From NCBI GenBank assembly GCA_011033025.1, contig WFMF01000661.1, positions 1-64,000 on the forward strand: 64,000 nt of DNA, written 5' to 3'. Source of the stretch: Beroe forskalii. Taxonomy: Eukaryota; Ctenophora; Nuda; Beroida; Beroidae. Positions 38,834-51,293 of the stretch are shown piece after piece (the first letter of the stretch is position 1; each line of letters starts with the position of its first letter). The translations under genes and the position numbers were made by a program. The notes under the pieces are model-generated. The model saw nothing but the letters and a program-made list of their open reading frames with translations. It did not search any database and was not told the origin of the DNA.

Positions 38834-39560
38834 ATTATCTCATTAGGTGGTTGAGAACCGGCACTCAAGATATTAAGATAAACGTAAAAAGCGTAATTTT
38901 GGCTCTTGTAAATGATGCCGTTAGAATTAAGTCGCTATCATTTTTACTTTTCGAGTTATACACGATAATTACTTTAATTGGCCAATTATGTCATTAAGCG
39001 GTTGAGAACCAGCACTCAAGATAAAAGTATAAAGTGTAATTTTGGCTCTTGTAAATGATACCGTTGGAATTAAGTCGCTATCATTTTTACTTTTCGAGTT
39101 ATACACGATAATTACTTTAATTGGCCAATTATCTCATTAGGCGGTTGAGAACCGGCAATCAAGATAAACGTAAAAAGCGTAATTTTGGCTCTTGTAAATG
39201 ATGCCGTTAGAATTAAGTCGCTATCATTTTTACTTTTCGAGTTATACACGATAATTACTTTAATTGGCCAATTATGTCATTAGGCGGTTAAGAACCGGTA
39301 CGCAAATTTAACGCATAAAACGCTATTTTGGCTCTAGTTAATGATACCGTTTGATTTAAGTCCCTATCATTTTTACTTTTTGAGTTATACGCGATAATTA
39401 CTTTAATTGGTCAATTATCTCATTAGGCGGTTGAGAACCGCTACGCAAATAAAACGCATATAACGTTATTTTGGCTCTAGTTAATGATAGCGTTGGAATA
39501 AAGTCGCCATCATCAATACCTTCTGAGTTATAAGCGATAATTACTTTAATTGGTCAATTA
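38833..39560. repeat. About 144-bp satellite, five copies
   Basis: AATTATCTCATTAGGCGGTTGAGAACC-type starts (given here in two parts: AATTATCTCATTAGG then CGGTTGAGAACC) occur near 38833, 38982, 39126, 39270 and 39412. Each copy also has GCGTAATTTTGGCTCTTGTA and GAGTTATACACGATAATTAC. Later copies are more diverged. Confidence 0.85.
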
Positions 39561-39699
39561 TCCAATTAAGGATTTGGCAAAAATATTTTTAACATGCCCT
39601 AATGCACGCACCTCATTCTAAAGTTTCATATGCCGTTTAGATTACGGTTCTATCTTTTATGGTTCTCCCGTGAAGTGTTTTCCCGTTTTGTGGTAGTAG

Positions 39700-39730
39700 T
39701 CGGAGGAGGAGGAGGAGGAGGAGGAGGAGT
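39700..39730. repeat. GGA microsatellite
   Basis: A run of about nine GGA units interrupts unrelated sequence between the satellite and the GC-rich hairpins. Confidence 0.9.
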
Positions 39731-40039
39731 CGTACCGTCCATAACACTAATTTTCGGCAAAATGGGATTTTTTTGATAATTTATTATGAAAAAACGGTGC
39801 GGTCGATTTTCATGAAATTTTCAGGGATTGTTCTTCATACCATGGACTACAACTGTGCAAATTTTTTGTGTCCAACAGAGCTCGTTAACGTGTCTAGAAC
39901 GCGACTCGAAAATCGCGATTTTCGCAAATCACTGAATTTTTATATATTGGGCGCTGGCAAACTCATTTTCAAGACTTGAAAATTGGTCCCCTACGACTTT
40001 TCAGCACTTCGTGCTGGTACTCCTGGCCTTTTTACTGTG

Positions 40040-40205
40040 TCTGGCCAGCAGTCCCGGCCCTTCGGGCCGGGACTGCTGCCCTCGGCCCTTCGGGCCGATG
40101 GCAGCACCCCCGGCCCCCAGGCGGGGGTGCTGATCGTTCGGAGATGCCCTCGGCCCTTCGGGCCGAGGGCATCTGCCCTTCGGGCAGATGCCCTCGTCCG
40201 GAGAA
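40040..40205. repeat. Cluster of GC-rich hairpins
   Basis: Several short perfect inverted repeats follow each other, for example AGTCCCGGCCC-TTCG-GGGCCGGGACT, AGCACCCCCGCC around a short loop, GCCCTCGGCCC-TTCG-GGGCCGAGGGC and ATCTGCCC-TTCG-GGGCAGAT. All but one use a TTCG loop, giving stable tetraloop hairpins if transcribed. The related word CTGCCCTTCGGGCAG also occurs at about 7600. Confidence 0.75.
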
Positions 40206-40677
40206 CCCATAACGTGGCTGCGTGCGCTTGTCAGCGCCCTGATAAGCATATAACGATGATCTTCAGACCATCTTGAGAATATTTGCCAATCCAAAGCTTG
40301 AACTCTTGAAGTACTGCTGTATTGGAGATAGGATACTTGAAATACTGTCTTGTAATAGCGTTTCTCAATTATTTCATTTATGTCAATGGAGATAGGATAC
40401 TAATTTATCATTTCTGGTATCCTAACTCCAGGATATACATCATTTATTTTTGCAAATTGTTGCGAATTGGGATCCTAAGGTACCATGTAGGATGGTCTTT
40501 CACTCACCAAAATTTGGGAATGGATTAACGATATTTTTCAACTTCGATTTTTAGGCCTAAAATGACGTATTTGAGTATGGAATCAATTCTAAAGGGCGGA
40601 GGGGCCTCCAAAAAGGCCGTGGACAAAAGTTGGAGATAGGATTGTTTTGCACTCAGCTTTTTTTGCACTCAACCGAC

Positions 40678-41967
40678 GATTTTATGATTTGGTGATGGGT
40701 GTATCATGTAATATGTTCATTAGTTCCACTGAGAATGGACATCTTGGTATTCAGACTTCCATATTAAAATGTTTCTAAAGGTCAGAGAAAATGACACAAT
40801 TGACCCACTGGACGTCAATGGAAATGGAGTATGAACGTTACACGTCTTGTTGTAGAATTCATAATTCATGGCAACTAATTTCAATTGTACTGTTTTATTC
40901 TGAAATTACATAGGGGCCATCCATAAAGGACGTCCGCAAAATTTTGGCTATTTTATACCCCTCCCTGAGGGAGGGCTATAAAATTAAAATAGCCAAAATT
41001 TTGCGGACGCCCCTCCCCCCATGTTATCCGCAAACGTCCGCAACCTGAAATATCCCCCCCCTCCGGACGTCTGCATTTTCATTCAAAATCTTTCCTGTCA
41101 TCACTTTTATGCCCGTTTTCTCAAATATGGTGACAAAATCAACTTTATCATTTTTACTCAATGTCGCAAATCTAAGTTAAAATTGTAAAAAATCGACTAT
41201 TTTCTAGTGAAAAACTAGTCAAATCGACCAAAATTTTCATAAATGCAGACGTCCGCATTTGGCCAAACACCCCCCTACGTCCGCAAACGTCCGCATTGCC
41301 CAACCCCCCCCCCCTCTTTGTGGACGTCCTTTATCATGATTTTTCTGCGAAATTATAGGCCTTGATAAACTTTTCAGTATGTGGTTGCGAGGCTCAACAT
41401 CACCGTCAAAGGAAATAGCTGATTTTGTGCGGGCGTAGCTTTTCTGCGGAACATTGATAACCCCTGGACAATGAACAGGATACTCAACATCGCGTTTTGT
41501 CTTTGATGGTGTTTTTAATTTGAGGGATGTCGTTTTTCCAAGAAATCCTCAGGGCAAAATCTTCTTGAATCTGAATATGTATTTTATTTAAAATACATAT
41601 TTTGAATTTGATTATTGAATCGGCCAGCAACTCGGTACGAGTATAAAAATTGCACCCTAAATGCACTCTAAATGCAACCTTAATGCACCTTTGGTGCCCT
41701 TTTTTGCACCCTATATGCACCCTTAAAGTAAATGCAACCTTAATGCACCTTTGGCGCCCCTTTTTGCACCCTATATCAATATGCACCCGTAAAGTTAATG
41801 CACCCTATATGCCTACCAACAATGACGTTCATCCGACTACCTACAATCTACATCTCATGTGCCCCCAACATGCACCCTATACACACCCTATATGCGCCCC
41901 CAAATCCAATGCACCCCGACAAATAAGTGTGCACCCTTTATGCATTATGCAACCTGTATGCCCCCTA
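40678..41967. repeat. Second copy of the right-arm tandem duplication
   Basis: It matches 37253-38620 closely and resumes after the 5.1 kb insertion at 47085. Between the two copies lie the 144-bp satellite and about 1.1 kb of unrelated sequence (39560-40677). Confidence 0.75.
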
Positions 41968-44900
41968 GGGGGGGGGGGTAAGGCAAACTTTGGCAAACCT
42001 TGGCAAACGCTTCCACTTTTTTTGGAGTTTGCCAAAAAAAAGTGTTTGCCAAAGTTTGCCATAGTTTGCCAAAGTTTGCCAAAATTTGCCAAAGTTTGCC
42101 AAAAATACCCCAAAAATTTCATTTCTGATTTCTTGTCCACTGTGCATGCAGGACGTGTGCATAATGGTTTTTGAGGGAGCTGAATCGATTTCCAATGCTT
42201 AATTTTCATTCATACCTTCCCCTTCGAGGCTTTACTGGTGTCCACGCCTGGACCTTCCTTCTGCAAGCACCCCATTGTTTACAAAAAGGTATCGTAAAGG
42301 ACCAGGGTTAGATAATTTCGAGAACCTTTTGGTTCAAGAAAAGAGATCTTTATAATTCCCAGGCATGGATCCATGTATCTACTATCTACTACTAGTTCAT
42401 CAGATAACGTGTCTTCAACAAAATGGTACCACTGGATTATGACCAACATTAACATCCATTAGCATCCATGGAGGCTGAGTGGAGGCGTATTTCAAGAATA
42501 AGCCTTCATGGAGGCTAATGGTTGCAATAGGCTAATTTTCGAAAAATAGCCTCCACTGTTGTGGCTAATTAGCCTCCACTCCGCCTAAATGGAAGCTAAA
42601 ATTTTGGTTTCACCTCCACTAGCCTCCACTGAAGTCTGAAGAATTAGCCTCCATTAGCCTCAACGGAAAACAAAATATAACATTATTGTGGATAATATTG
42701 TGATAATATCCTTCTATTCAATGTAAATATTAACCTGACTCAATTTAGCTGATGATGATTAATGTCATGAATTAATCGAAAATTCCGCAAAGACTCAGTC
42801 TTACTTGGTACCTTGAATTCGAGGATGAAGTTCACAGTACTATCATTTTGTCTATTCTTCCTATCAATATAACATTTTCGTGGAGGCTAAAGCTTTAATT
42901 TATGGAGGCTAGTGGAGGCTCTTTGGAGGCAGAGTGGAGCCTAAATCAATATTAGCGTCCATAAAACTGGTAAAATGTGCACTAAAAATCAATTTATAGC
43001 TTCAAACTTTCAGGCAGCTCCAACTATCCTCCACTCAGACTCCACTAGGCTCCACTCAGCCTCCACTAGGCACCACTCAGCCTCCACTAGGCTCCACTCA
43101 GCCTCCACAAGGCTCCATTAACCTCCACTAAGCTCCACACAGCCTCCACTAGGCTCCACTCAGCCTCCACTTGTCTCCATTAACTTCCACTAGGCTCCAC
43201 TTGGCCCCCACAAGGTTCCATTGAGCCTCCATTAGGCTCGACTCAGCATCCGCTAGGCACCCAGTAGCCTCAACTAGGCTCCACACAGCCTCCACTAGGC
43301 TCCATTCGGCCTCCACTAGGCTCCATTGAGCCTCCACTAGGCTCCACTCGGCCTCTACTAGGCTCCACACAGCCTCCACTAGGCTCCATTCGGCCTCCAC
43401 TAGGCTCCATTGAGCCTCCACTAGGCTCCACTCGGCCTCTACTAGGCTCCACACAGCCTCCACTAGGCTCAATTTGGCCTCCACTAAGCTCCATTGAGCC
43501 TCCACTAGGCTCCAATCAGCCTCCACTAGGCTCCACGCAGCCTCCACTAGGCTACACTCAGCCACCATTAGGCTCCATTCAGCTTCCATTAGACTCCACT
43601 CAGTCTCCACTAGGCCCCACTCAGCTTCCACTAGGCTACACTCAGCCTCCACTAGGCTCCATTCAGCCTCCACTAGTCTCCATACACCCTCCACTAGGCT
43701 CCACACAGCCTCCACTAGGCTCCATCCAGCCTCTACTAGGCTTCACTCAGCCTCCACTTGGCTTCACACAGCCTCCACTCGGCCTCCACTAGCCTCCACT
43801 AGGCTCCATTCGGCCTCCACTAGGCTCCATTGAGCCTCCACTAGGCTCCACTCGGCCTCCACTAGGCCCCATTCAGCTTCCACTACGCTCCACGCAGCCT
43901 CCACTAGGCTCCATTAACCTCCACTAGGATCCACTTGGCCTCCACTAGGCACCACTAAGCCTCCACTAGGCTCCACTTGACCTCCACTAGGCTCCATTGA
44001 GCCTCCACTAGGCTCCACTAAGCCTTCATTAGGCTCCAATCAGCATCTGCTAGGCACCAAGTAGCCTCCACTAGGCTCCACACAGCCTCCACTAGGCTCC
44101 ATTCGGCCTCCACTATGCTCCATTGAGCCTCCACTAGGCTCCACTCGGCCTCTACTAGGCTCCACACAGCCTCCACTAGGCTCAATTTGGCCTCCACTAA
44201 GCTCCATTGAGCCTCCACTAGGCTCCAATCAGCCTCCACTAGGCTCCACGCAGCCTCCACTAGGCTACACTCAGCCACCATTAGGCTCCATTCAGCTTCC
44301 ATTAGACTCCACTCAGTCTCCACTAGTCTCCATACACCTTCCACTAGGCACCACTCAGCCTCCGCTAGGCTCCATCCAGCCTCTACTAGGCTTCACTCAG
44401 CCTCCACTTGGCTCCACACAGCCTCCACTAGCCTCCAACCAGCCTCAACTAGGCTCCACTCAGCCTCCACTGGACCACTAGGCCCCACACAGCCGCCACT
44501 AGGTTCCACTCAGCCTCCACTAGGCTTCACTCAGCCTCCACTCGGCTCCATTCAGCCTCCACTAGGTTCTACCCAGCCTCTACTAGGCTCCACACAGCTT
44601 CCACTGACCACTAGGCTCCACACAGCCTCCACTAGGCTCCACTCAGCCTCCACTAGGCTCCACTCAGCCTCCACTGAGCTCCACCGAGCCTCTACTAGGC
44701 TCCACTCATCCTCCACTAGGCTCCACACAGCATTCATTAGACTCTACTCAGTCTCCACTGACCACTAGGCTCCAATCAGCCTCCACTAGGCTCCAACCAA
44801 CCTCCACTAGGGCACCATTCAGCCTCGACTAGTCTCCACTCAGCCACCACTAGGCACCATTCAGCCTCTACTAGGCTTCAATCAGCCTCCACTTGGCTCC

Positions 44901-47085
44901 ACACAGCCTCAACTAGACTCCACTGAGCCTCCACTGGACCACTAGGCCCCACACAGCCGCCACTAGGTTCCACTCGGCCTCCACTAGGCTCCACTCAGCC
45001 TCCACTAGGCTCCGTTCGGCCTCCACTAGGCTCCATTCAGCCTCCACTAGGCACCAAGTAGCCTCAACTAGGCCCCACTCAGCCTCCACTAGGCTACACT
45101 CAGCCTCCACTATGCTCCATTCAGCTTCCATTAGGCTCCACTCAGCCTCCACAAGGCTCCACTCAGACTCCACAAGTCTTCTCTCAGCCTCCACTTGGCT
45201 CCACACAGCCTCCACTAGCCTCCAACCAGCCTCAACTAGGCTCCACTCAGCCTCCACTGGACCACTAGGCCCCACACAGCCGCCACTAGGTTCCACTCAG
45301 CCTCCACTAGGCTTCACTCAGCCTCCACTCGGCTCCATTCAGCCTCCACTAGGTTCTACCCAGCCTCTACTAGGCTCCACACAGCTTCCACTGACCACTA
45401 GGCTCCACACAGCCTCCACTAGGCTCCACTCAGCCTCCACTAGGCCCCACTCAGCCTCCACTAGGCTACACTCAGCCTCCACTAGTCTCCATACACCTTC
45501 CACTAGGCACCACCAGCCTCCTAGGCTCCATCCAGCCTCTACTAGGCTTCTCTCAGCCTCCACTTGGCTCCACACAGCCTCCACTAGCCTCCAACCAGCC
45601 TCAACTAGGCTCCACTCAGCCTCCACTGGACCACTAGGCCCCACACAGCCGCCACTAGGTTCCACTCAGCCTCCACTAGGCTTCACTCAGCCTCCACTCG
45701 GCTCCATTCAGCCTCCACTAGGTTCTACCCAGCCTCTATTAGGCTCCACACAGCTTCCACTGACCACTAGGCTCCACTCAGCCTCCACTAGGCTCCACTC
45801 AGCCTCCACTAGGCTCCACTCAGCCTCCACTGAGCTCCACCCAGCCTCTACTAGGCTCCACTCATCCTCCACTAGGCTCCACACAGCATTCATTAGACTC
45901 TACTCAGTCTCCACTGACCACTAGGCTCCAATCAGCCTCCACTAGGCTCCAACCAACCTCCACTAGGCACCATTCAGCCTCGACTAGTCTCCACTCAGCC
46001 ACCACTAGGCACCATTCAGCCTCTACTAGGCTTCAATCAGCCTCCACTTGGCTCCACACAGCCTCAACTAGACTCCACTGAGCCTCCACTGGACCACTAG
46101 GCCCCACACAGCCGCCACTAGGTTCCACTCAGCCTCCACTAGGCTCCACTCAGCCTCCAGTAGGCCCCATTCAGCCTCCACTAGGTTCTACCCAGCCTCT
46201 ACTAGGCTCCATACAGCCTCCACTGACCACTAGGCTCCACTCAGCCTCCACTGAGCTCCACTCAGCCTCTACTAGGCTCCACTCATCCACCACTAGGCTC
46301 CAAGCAGCATTCATTAGACTCTACTCAGTCTCCACTGACCACTAGGCTCCAACAAACCTCCACTAGGCACCATTCAGCCTCGACTAGTCTCCACTCAGCC
46401 ACCACTAGGCTCCATTCAGCCTCCACTAGCCTCGACAAGGCTCCACTCAGCCTCCACTCGGCGCCACTAAGCCTTCACTAGGCACCACACAGCCTCCACT
46501 AGTCTCCACACAGCATCGACTAGTCTCTACACAGCCTCCAATAGGCTCCACTCAGCCTCCACTAGGCCCCACTAAGCCTTCACAAGGCAATTAGCATTCC
46601 CGACACCGTTGTGTTGGGTTATGCTGCAGGAATCCATGGAAACTGGTGACCAGCGGTTACGGTGGGGCCTTACCATTGATTTTAGGTTGCTTATGTAGGT
46701 AGATGCTTCGGTTTTAGGGCTTCATACAACTGTTTGATCCGTTGATCGCCGATCGGACTACTTATATTAGTACTTGTATGCATAAAACCTAAAGTAAGAT
46801 CGTATTTGTTACTGTAGCCTACTACTCTATTCAATGTGGATGAGGTCTCTGCTACAGCTTCTGGGTACGTCAAAATGTGAAACAGACCTTGGGAATCGAT
46901 TTAGCATCCTTGAAAAGCATATTATGGGTACCTAAAGTGTTGCCAAAGTGCTCAAAAAGGAATTTATTTTTTGGCAAACTTTGGCAAACTTTGGCAAATG
47001 CTTCCACTTTTTTTGGAGTTTGCCAAATAAAGTGTTTGCCAAAGTTTGCCATAGTTTGCCAAAGTTTGCCTTACCTCCCCCCTAA
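41968..47085. mobile_element. 5.1 kb insertion built mostly of a 21-bp minisatellite
   Basis: It starts GGTAAGGCAAACTTTGGCAA after a G run and ends TTTGCCAAAGTTTGCCTTACC before a C run. Flanks TA on each side fit a TA target site, because the uninterrupted sequence (CCCCCTAAATGCACC) is seen at 38620. Both ends hold the same palindromic block of about 110 bp (TTTGCCAAAGTTTGCCATAG and its complement). The interior has GGAGGCT units in one orientation (42440-42990) and AGCCTCCACTAGGCTCCACTC-type units in the other (43010-46590). The remaining 350 bp (46590-46930) look unique. No transposase is seen. Seven-residue repeats (SLVEAEW-like) in open frames are products of the 21-bp period. Confidence 0.75.
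43010..46590. repeat. 21-bp minisatellite, about 170 degenerate units
   Basis: The period is CAGCCTCCACTAGGCTCCACT with frequent substitutions and some deletions (CCACTGACCACTAGG). A higher-order repeat of several hundred bp is visible: the stretch from GGACCACTAGGCCCCACACA near 44470 recurs near 44935, 45258, 45628 and 46091. Open frames on both strands are explained by the period being a multiple of three. Confidence 0.9.
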
Positions 47086-47949
47086 ATGCACCCTATATCA
47101 ATATGCACCCTAAATGCACCTTTTTTGCACCCTATTTGCATCTTTGGTGCCCCCCTAAATGCACCGTATTTGCATCTTTGGCGCCCCCTATATAGGTCTA
47201 AATCAAAATGCACCCTGAATGCCCACCACTCAATCGGCATGCACTTTATGGGCACCCTGAAATATGCACCCTAAATGTAGTATGTAGTTGTACCCTGAAT
47301 GCACCCGGCAACATGCACCCTTTTTGCCCTTCATAAAATCAGTGGGCACCCTAAATTCGTCCTATAAGGTGCCCTTTTTTGCGCCCTTCATGCCCACCTC
47401 TCAATCGGCACGCGCCCTATGTGTAAAATGCACCCTACCAATAAATAACAATGACTTTCATTCGACATCCCAATCCCATTTGCCCCCTACATATACCCTA
47501 ATATATGCCCCTTAAATGCAGCCTATAGGCCCCCTATATGCACGCAAACTGTAGTTCGAACAGTCCTTGTTACAGATCTAACATTGAAAAGTAAAACCAC
47601 AGCTTATGATTTTGAAATAATAATTACTATAAATCGCAATATATTGACACCATCCCTATTGATTATGATAAACAACCTCATAATCCACTCTCCAAGACAA
47701 AGGTTCTCTCCTCAATTTATCCTATAAATTAACCAAACAATACATTATTTTGAGAAATCACAATCGATTTTTAAACCAGAAACCTCAACAATCGATTTTC
47801 ACCTTGGGGAAATCGATTTTTCAAGCGTAAAAACTCAACTCTCATCAAAAAATATAAAACAAGCACAACTTATCATAATATTAATATACAGTGAACGCAC
47901 AGCTTAACTCCATGGCAATAAGGCACTTTCCATTGCGGTGGCAGTTCGA

Positions 47950-48058
47950 AGTGCAGTTTGTGCGTCTTATTCTTAAGTTTGCGCGGCGTACAGACATGAT
48001 CAAATTATTCATGTCTGTACGCCACGCGCACACAAAAGACGCGCAGTGCAGTTCAAAT
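47950..48058. repeat. Foldback element, right-arm copy
   Basis: This is the partner of the palindrome at 539-655. The stem again contains CGTACAGACATG and CATGTCTGTACG with flanking GCGCGTCTT-type sequence. Both arms keep it, so it predates the duplication or haplotype split. Confidence 0.65.
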
Positions 48059-48680
48059 GGTACTTCTAAGTAATATCAAACATTGGGCACACCCTAAATT
48101 AGGTCATTTTAAACCGCATATCTTCAAATTGCAATCAGCAGAACAGCTTAACATAACCCTAAGTTATGGAATGGGGACCTCATTCTGCGCGGTGGGCGCA
48201 CTTCTAATCAGAAACAAGCCCAAGTGCAAACAAACAGAGAATAGAGGTCCGGATACGTAAAGCCATGCGATAAACAGCATATTATCAATATCATGGACAC
48301 AACTTGGTATAGCCATGTGTTTTGCAATAACATATATTATCAAGAAGAGCAAATTTAAATAGCAAAGCTTTTTTCAAATACAATCCTATCAGTAATTATA
48401 TAAATTATTATAAGATGAATGTCCAACTCTTGAGTCCGGTTTAATCTGCAGTGGAGTAGCTTACCCATAGGATTCCATAGTCGTCGTGATACATTGGCCA
48501 ATCAGCGATCAGATAGACAGCCTATTCGAGCACTGATTGGTCAATATTTTGTGCCCTGAGGTTCAGCCACTTCACTGCCGCTAATAGCTACATAAAGTTA
48601 TAACTTATACTGCATACCTCATCAGACAGTGTTTGGTCGGGCATTCGAGGCCCTTGCGCCCATTTAAATCAATATCATGT

Positions 48681-49139
48681 CCACTCAAAGTCAAATCATT
48701 TCCGACCTAAAATGTCCCATACTCCGAAAAGGTAATTATCATTATCAACACGAGAGAAAATTAACTGTAATTATATATCATATATAATCAATTAAATTAC
48801 ATATTATTAAATCATGTAATTAACTACCTAGTGCGTATAACAACAGAGAGGGAGTTGAGTGGAAGTGGAGTAACTATAAGTGTCCTGCCCGGGCTTTGAT
48901 CGGCCCAACCAAGTCCACAGTAATATACCCAAGTGTCATGGAACACCTTCGCCGAGATTCAGGAGTCAGGAGTTTATAGGCTGGGTGAGGGTCTCTAGCC
49001 GGCCTTGCTCACTTGGTGGTTGTCATGGTAACATTCCGCAGAGCCATCTCCGGTAGTTGGGACGGTGGTGAAAGTAGGCCGCAAAGCAGTGACATGGACC
49101 ATTGAAAGTGGGGGCCGAAGTGCAGTCCATACAACACTC
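48681..49139. other. Sequence beyond the right arm
   Basis: Its partner would lie left of the window start, so whether the duplication continues cannot be judged. No exon is recognised. Confidence 0.4.
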
Positions 49140-49895
49140 CCACTCCTTAAGGACATGTCAATCCCACTCCCACTCCCAGAGGACATGTCACTTCTACTCC
49201 CACTCCCAGAGGACATGTCACTTCTACTCCCACTCCCAGAGGACATGTCACTTCTACTCCCACTCCCAGAGGACATGTCACTTCTACTCCCACTCCCAGA
49301 GGACATGTCACTTCTACTCCCACTCCCAGAGGACATGTCACTTCTACTCCCACTCCCAGAGGACATGTCATTTCTACTCCCACTCCCAGAGGACATGTCA
49401 CTTCTACTCCCACTCCCAGAGGACATGTCACTTCTACTCCCACTCCCAGAGGACATGTCACTTCTACTCCCACTCCCAGAGGACATGTCACTTCTACTCC
49501 CACTCCCAGAGGACATGTCACTTCTACTCCCACTCCCAGATGATATGTCACTTCTACTCCCACTCCCAGAGGACATGTCACTTCTACTCCCACTCCCAGA
49601 GGACATGTCACTTCCACTCCCACTCCCAGAGGACATGTCACTTCTACTCCCACTCCCAGAGGACATGTCACTTCTACTCCCACTCACAGAGGACATGTCA
49701 CTTCTACTCCCACTCCCAGAGGACATGTCACTTCTACTCCCACTCCCAGAGGACATGTCACTTCTACTCCCACTCCCAGAGGACATGTCACTTCTACTCC
49801 CACTCCCAGAGGACATGTCACTTCTACTCCCACTCCCAGAGGACATGTCACTTCTACTCCCACTCCCAGAGGACATGTCACTTCTACTCCCACTC
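49140..49895. repeat. 30-bp minisatellite, about 25 near-identical copies
   Basis: The unit is CACTTCTACTCCCACTCCCA plus GAGGACATGT. Only a few units vary (for example at 49370, 49540, 49612 and 49685). Because 30 is a multiple of three, several frames stay open: minus strand DMSSGSGSRS repeats (293 codons from 49876), plus strand LLLPLPEDMS repeats (303 codons from 49065). Neither has a recognisable flanking domain or splice context, so I treat coding as unproven. Confidence 0.9.
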
Positions 49896-50209
49896 TGTTG
49901 TGCCCGGAGGTTTGTCTGTCAGATCGTACAGCACTCGAGAAACTCCGATAACACCACTGAAACAGAGGCAGATTAGGTAATGATAGAGCTGAAGGGGACA
50001 AAATGGATACAATCAAGAAGCTTTTCTGCTTTCAAGTAAATGAAAATTTAAAATATTGTGACTTTCTAAAATCTTCGAGAACATAATTTTAGGGCCGTCT
50101 TGGGTGACCCAAAAAAATCAGAAATTACCCTCCATTTTATTTCACATAAAACAGGCTAATAGGATGTCTAGCCTTCTAGAATAGTATGTCTAAACTTCGT
50201 ATAGTTTTT

Positions 50210-50460
50210 ATATAATGACGCTGAATCGGTTCCCGATGCCATGTTTTCATGTTAGCCTTCCTCTGAGGCTCCACGTAAGGACAGGTACTTTTTCCTGAGC
50301 TGTGTAAGCCTCAAACTACTAATAACCTTCTTCTGTTAAAGTGTAAATACCACAGACACACCCACACATTGGTAATAAAGGGAGGTTTCTGGAATCCTGG
50401 GCATTAAATCGATTCCCGGTGTTCATTTTGCTCAAACCTTTCCACGCCCATTATTTTAGG
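50210..50460. repeat. Dispersed repeat with ...AATCGATTCCC...
   Basis: Three related pieces: GCTGAATCGATTTCCAATGC (42179), GCTGAATCGGTTCCCGATGC (50220) and TTAAATCGATTCCCGGTGTT (50404). Each is followed by a TTTCAT or TTTTGC word and a CCTTCC word. It is likely a fragmented interspersed element. The rest of 49980-51293 holds no gene that I recognise. Confidence 0.5.
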
Positions 50461-51293
50461 CCCGAAATTTCACCACCCACTTAACAATACACAAATGACC
50501 AATTTTCGAACAATTTTCTGTATAGATATCTGCCCTCTACTATACAGACTATTAGTCAACTATGTCAATATATCTTTGCCAAACCGCGATCGTTGCCCCT
50601 TATACGTTTCTCATGAGGGGCCTTGGCCCTTGTCGTATGGTACAGTGCATTCTAAGAAGCGCACTTTACCATCCTATGGGGCCTAAAATGGCTCTCTTGA
50701 CTATACATTTCACATGGCAAAATATTAGGGAATAGAAAATATATGATCTTTGGATTGTACTCTTATGTCAGTGTCACTTCTTGAGGCAACGTACTACTAT
50801 GCACCTGCTACACAACTTGAACTATAGGTCTATACAAATAGGCAATAGCTTTAAATAGCTCTAAAGCTGATGTGTGATATTTCACAAGAATTTCGGTACA
50901 GGTTAGAACTAAGAATGAAATCTGAAAGTGAAAAGTAAAACGGATTTAAACCTAATTAACAAGGTTATGAACTAAGGACGAAGGTAATCAATCTATCTGG
51001 TAAAATACAGATGGCACTTGTTAGATCCGTCGACAATGGTCCATCAAAAGGTCTACTCAGACCATTTACAGTGTGATGTATCTTATTCTGCGTTGAAGAA
51101 AATTAGATAGGTAACTGTTTCAGCTTCTGAGTTCAATTGCTCTAAATAAACAAAGTCCTGTGAAAATAACACTAAGATGCCACTTAACTGTTCAGCTAAG
51201 TGACACAATGTTGCTAAGTGACACCTGTTTTCCATGCCAGGTCGCTATAAAACACTTGATCAGGTCACTTCACTCTGAACTCGTTTACCAGAT

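Larger units (their letters stand above)
33053..48680 (-). repeat. Right arm of the large inverted duplication
   Basis: This is the inverted partner of 1-9172. It is expanded to about 15.6 kb by a 144-bp satellite, a partial tandem duplication of the arm (37253-38833 against 40678-41967 plus 47085 onward) and a 5.1 kb minisatellite-bearing element. It lacks the 1.6 kb insertion found in the left arm at 4816-6448. The inner boundary lies inside exon 5 of the TSP1-kringle gene. That gene continues past the boundary, so the right copy is the ancestral context. Confidence 0.9.

Noticed and set aside
41650..42174. 174-codon plus frame in the right arm
   Set aside because: It spans the ATGCACCC array and the end of the 5.1 kb element; no conserved protein.
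43149..45924. Long open frames with SLVEAEW or LHSASTR repeats
   Set aside because: They arise from the 21-bp minisatellite, exist on both strands and have no start context, domain or splice support.
1..48680. Giant transposon with the arms as terminal inverted repeats
   Set aside because: Arms contain part of a host gene whose remainder lies in the core, boundaries fall in mid-exon, and no transposase or integrase is present.
49140..49895. CRISPR array
   Set aside because: Units are contiguous, with no spacers, and the context is eukaryotic.
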